DNA from: Nitrospira sp. ND1
Lineage (GTDB): Bacteria; Nitrospirota; Nitrospiria; Nitrospirales; Nitrospiraceae
NCBI RefSeq assembly: GCF_900170025.1
Contig: NZ_FWEX01000006.1
Coordinates: 3,215,839 to 3,279,838 of the forward strand
DNA: 64,000 nucleotides
Direction of reading: 5' to 3'
The notes under the pieces are model-generated. The model did no database searches and had not been told where the DNA came from. It worked only from the letters and a program-made list of their open reading frames with translations. Below, in pieces: positions 62,327 through 64,000 of the stretch. The position numbers and the translations under genes were made by a program. Each line of letters opens with the position of its first letter. Within the stretch, counting starts at the first letter, position 1.

Positions 62327-64000
62327 ATGACCCATCGTAACTGGAAAACGTCTCTTAAGCGCGTCCTTTCTCGCGTCCACGTGCTTCCCGCCGCTCGCGC
62401 CCTTCAGTACCATTTTCGAAGGACTATGGATCCGGCGTTCCGTGACCGGGAGGCCGGTCTCGATCAGGCATTTCGACGGTTCGCCGCTGATTACGGGGCC
62501 GCGTTTCGCCGCGCCGTGCCCCCGGAGTCCTCCGACAATCAGCGGGTGCTGGTGGTCAGTTCGGGGTCTTTGGGCCAGTTGGTTGAGATCGCTCTCGTCA
62601 CGGCGTTCCGGTTGGCCGGCTATCGGCCGGTGATCTTGACGGATTACGACCGGTGGATGGAGGCCTATTACTGCGAGATCGGCGTTCAGGAGCATCTGTA
62701 TTGGGACGATTGCTTCCGGCACGTGCCGATGGCTGAGGCTGTGCACTTGATGGCATCCATCGGTTCCTTCGAGCAGCTGATCAAGACCGACTATTGCGGC
62801 GCCCGGGTCGGAAAGTATGCGGCCTCGACGGTATTGCGCCACTTGCGGGTGGGGAGGCTCGATCTCTCAGACCGGACGGTTCGCGACGCGCTCCTGCCGT
62901 TTCTTCATCGCGCCATGTGTTATGCCAGGACAGCGGAGGCTATCGTCGAAACCCTTCGTCCGCAACTCGTGCTGTCCGTGGATACGGGGTACAGCCCGCG
63001 CGGAGAACTGTTCGATCTCTGTCTGGCCGCCGGGATCGACACGATCACGTGGAATGCCGCGCACCGAAACAATCAGTTGATGCTCAAGCGCTACAGCCGG
63101 GGAAACCGCGAAGTCCATCCGGCCTCGCTGTCGGCCTCCACGTGGGGCGAACTACAAGCCAAGCCGTGGACGGAGGCGGATCGTAATCTCCTCCGTCGCG
63201 AATTGGTCGGCAGTTATACCAGCGGCGAATGGTACAGCGAGGTCGGTACCCAGTTTCACACGAAGCTGGAAGATCCCGCTGAGGTTCGGCGCACCTTAGG
63301 CCTGGAGGATGGAAAGAAAACCGTCGTCGTCTTTCCGCACATCTTCTGGGACGGCACCTTCTTCTATGGAACCGATCTGTTCGAGAGTTACGAAGAATGG
63401 TTCGTGGAGACCATGAAGGTGGCTTACACGAATCCTTGCGTGAATTGGATCGTCAAGATTCATCCGGCCAACATCGTCAAGAACATGCGGGACGGAGTCG
63501 GGTCCGAGCCGTCCGAGCTGACGGCGATCCGTTCGCTCGGCGAGAGTCCGCCGCCGCATGTGCGCATCATTCAACCCGACAGTCGCCTGAGTACCCTTTC
63601 CCTGTATTCCGTCATGGACTATTGTGTGACGGTTCGTGGAACCGTGGGGATTGAAGCGGCCAGTTTTGGCATTCCCGTGTTGACTGCGGGGACCGGACGA
63701 TACGACCGGCTCGGGTTCACCGTCGACTCCGAATCGAGAAGTCAGTACCTGGACCGTTTAGCCCACATTCAGGATCTTCCTTCGCTCACGGCCCGGGAGC
63801 GCGAGTTGGCGGAGCGGCTTGCCTATGGCGTGTTCATCGCGCGCCCCCTGACGCTACGCACGGTGGCATTGGAATATCAGCGCGATGCCAAGGCGAGTTT
63901 GCAGACCAGGGTCTGCCTGCCGAAAGGGCAGGAATTGCACGCGGCGGCCGATCTCCGCGCGCTCGCTGCGTGGATTCAATCCGGACAGGAAGATTTTCTC
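62327..64000 (+). CDS. Capsule/surface-polysaccharide biosynthesis-like protein, 3' end cut by the window
   Basis: An open frame of 558 codons from ATG 62327 runs to the window end without a stop, so it is partial. An acceptor-lobe segment VLVVSSGSLGQLVEIALVTA is followed by VVVFPHIFWDGTFFYG, WIVKIHPANIVKN and CVTVRGTVGIEAASFGIPVL. The last two resemble KpsC/KpsS- and CDP-glycerol-transferase-like proteins, where a His-Pro and a Gly-x-x-x-x-Glu form part of the nucleotide site. A glycosyltransferase or Kdo-transferase-like role in capsule synthesis is plausible. The C-terminal region is not visible. Confidence 0.78.
   Translation, partial: MTHRNWKTSLKRVLSRVHVLPAARALQYHFRRTMDPAFRDREAGLDQAFRRFAADYGAAFRRAVPPESSDNQRVLVVSSGSLGQLVEIALVTAFRLAGYRPVILTDYDRWMEAYYCEIGVQEHLYWDDCFRHVPMAEAVHLMASIGSFEQLIKTDYCGARVGKYAASTVLRHLRVGRLDLSDRTVRDALLPFLHRAMCYARTAEAIVETLRPQLVLSVDTGYSPRGELFDLCLAAGIDTITWNAAHRNNQLMLKRYSRGNREVHPASLSASTWGELQAKPWTEADRNLLRRELVGSYTSGEWYSEVGTQFHTKLEDPAEVRRTLGLEDGKKTVVVFPHIFWDGTFFYGTDLFESYEEWFVETMKVAYTNPCVNWIVKIHPANIVKNMRDGVGSEPSELTAIRSLGESPPPHVRIIQPDSRLSTLSLYSVMDYCVTVRGTVGIEAASFGIPVLTAGTGRYDRLGFTVDSESRSQYLDRLAHIQDLPSLTARERELAERLAYGVFIARPLTLRTVALEYQRDAKASLQTRVCLPKGQELHAAADLRALAAWIQSGQEDFL

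Overview
The window is a high-GC, gene-dense bacterial chromosome segment from a Gram-negative (diderm) organism. It encodes BamA, Skp-like chaperones, and a lipid A and LPS assembly line. Gene order, LpxI in place of LpxH, frequent GTG starts and the small intergenic repeats fit Nitrospirota, most likely Nitrospira. That assignment is inference: there is no rRNA or other marker gene here.

Region 1 (1-9505, minus strand): a housekeeping run read as galU > lon > thiL > DUF2062 membrane protein > HD-domain hydrolase > four-PAS sensor histidine kinase. thiL begins one base after lon ends. galU has a well-matched promoter whose predicted start point falls on the ATG, so its mRNA may be leaderless.

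Region 2 (9506-25609, plus strand): outer-membrane and lipid A biogenesis, driven by a promoter at about 9595-9623. The order is bamA, two Skp/OmpH-like genes (the first a predicted lipoprotein), fabZ, lpxA, lpxI, a Gfo/Idh oxidoreductase, lpxB, msbA, a DUF374 acyltransferase broken by a frameshift at an A9 tract, waaA, lpxK, a WaaF-GmhB fusion and a second heptosyltransferase. lpxD is absent from its usual place.

Region 3 (25606-38426): LPS core or O-chain decoration. It holds GT4 and GT2 glycosyltransferases, an LtaS-like alkaline-phosphatase-superfamily transferase, a third heptosyltransferase, a methyltransferase, one GT2 gene on the opposite strand, and an L-2-hydroxyglutarate oxidase-like FAD enzyme.

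Region 4 (38427-47569): nucleotide-sugar supply and polymer handling. It contains rmlA-like, rmlB and rmlD (no rmlC), an O-antigen ligase/polymerase-like protein, gmd-fcl (GDP-L-fucose) and an asparagine-synthase-type amidotransferase.

Region 5 (47570-64000): a second surface-glycan module. It contains a heparinase II/III-like enzyme, APS kinase (PAPS supply), a Wzx-like flippase, methyltransferases, a Gfo/Idh enzyme, a glycosyltransferase, a sulfotransferase, a CMP-nonulosonate set (NeuA-, NeuB- and NeuC-like), an SDR epimerase, and a capsule-synthesis-like protein cut by the window end. The likely product is a sulfated, methylated, acidic glycan.

Two kinds of small inverted-repeat elements lie only between genes. 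One is a three-copy family at about 15.6, 31.7 and 47.7 kb. The other is a pair of single elements at 38.4 and 43.2 kb. They coincide with the boundaries between functional cassettes. No tRNA, rRNA, CRISPR array or transposase gene was seen.
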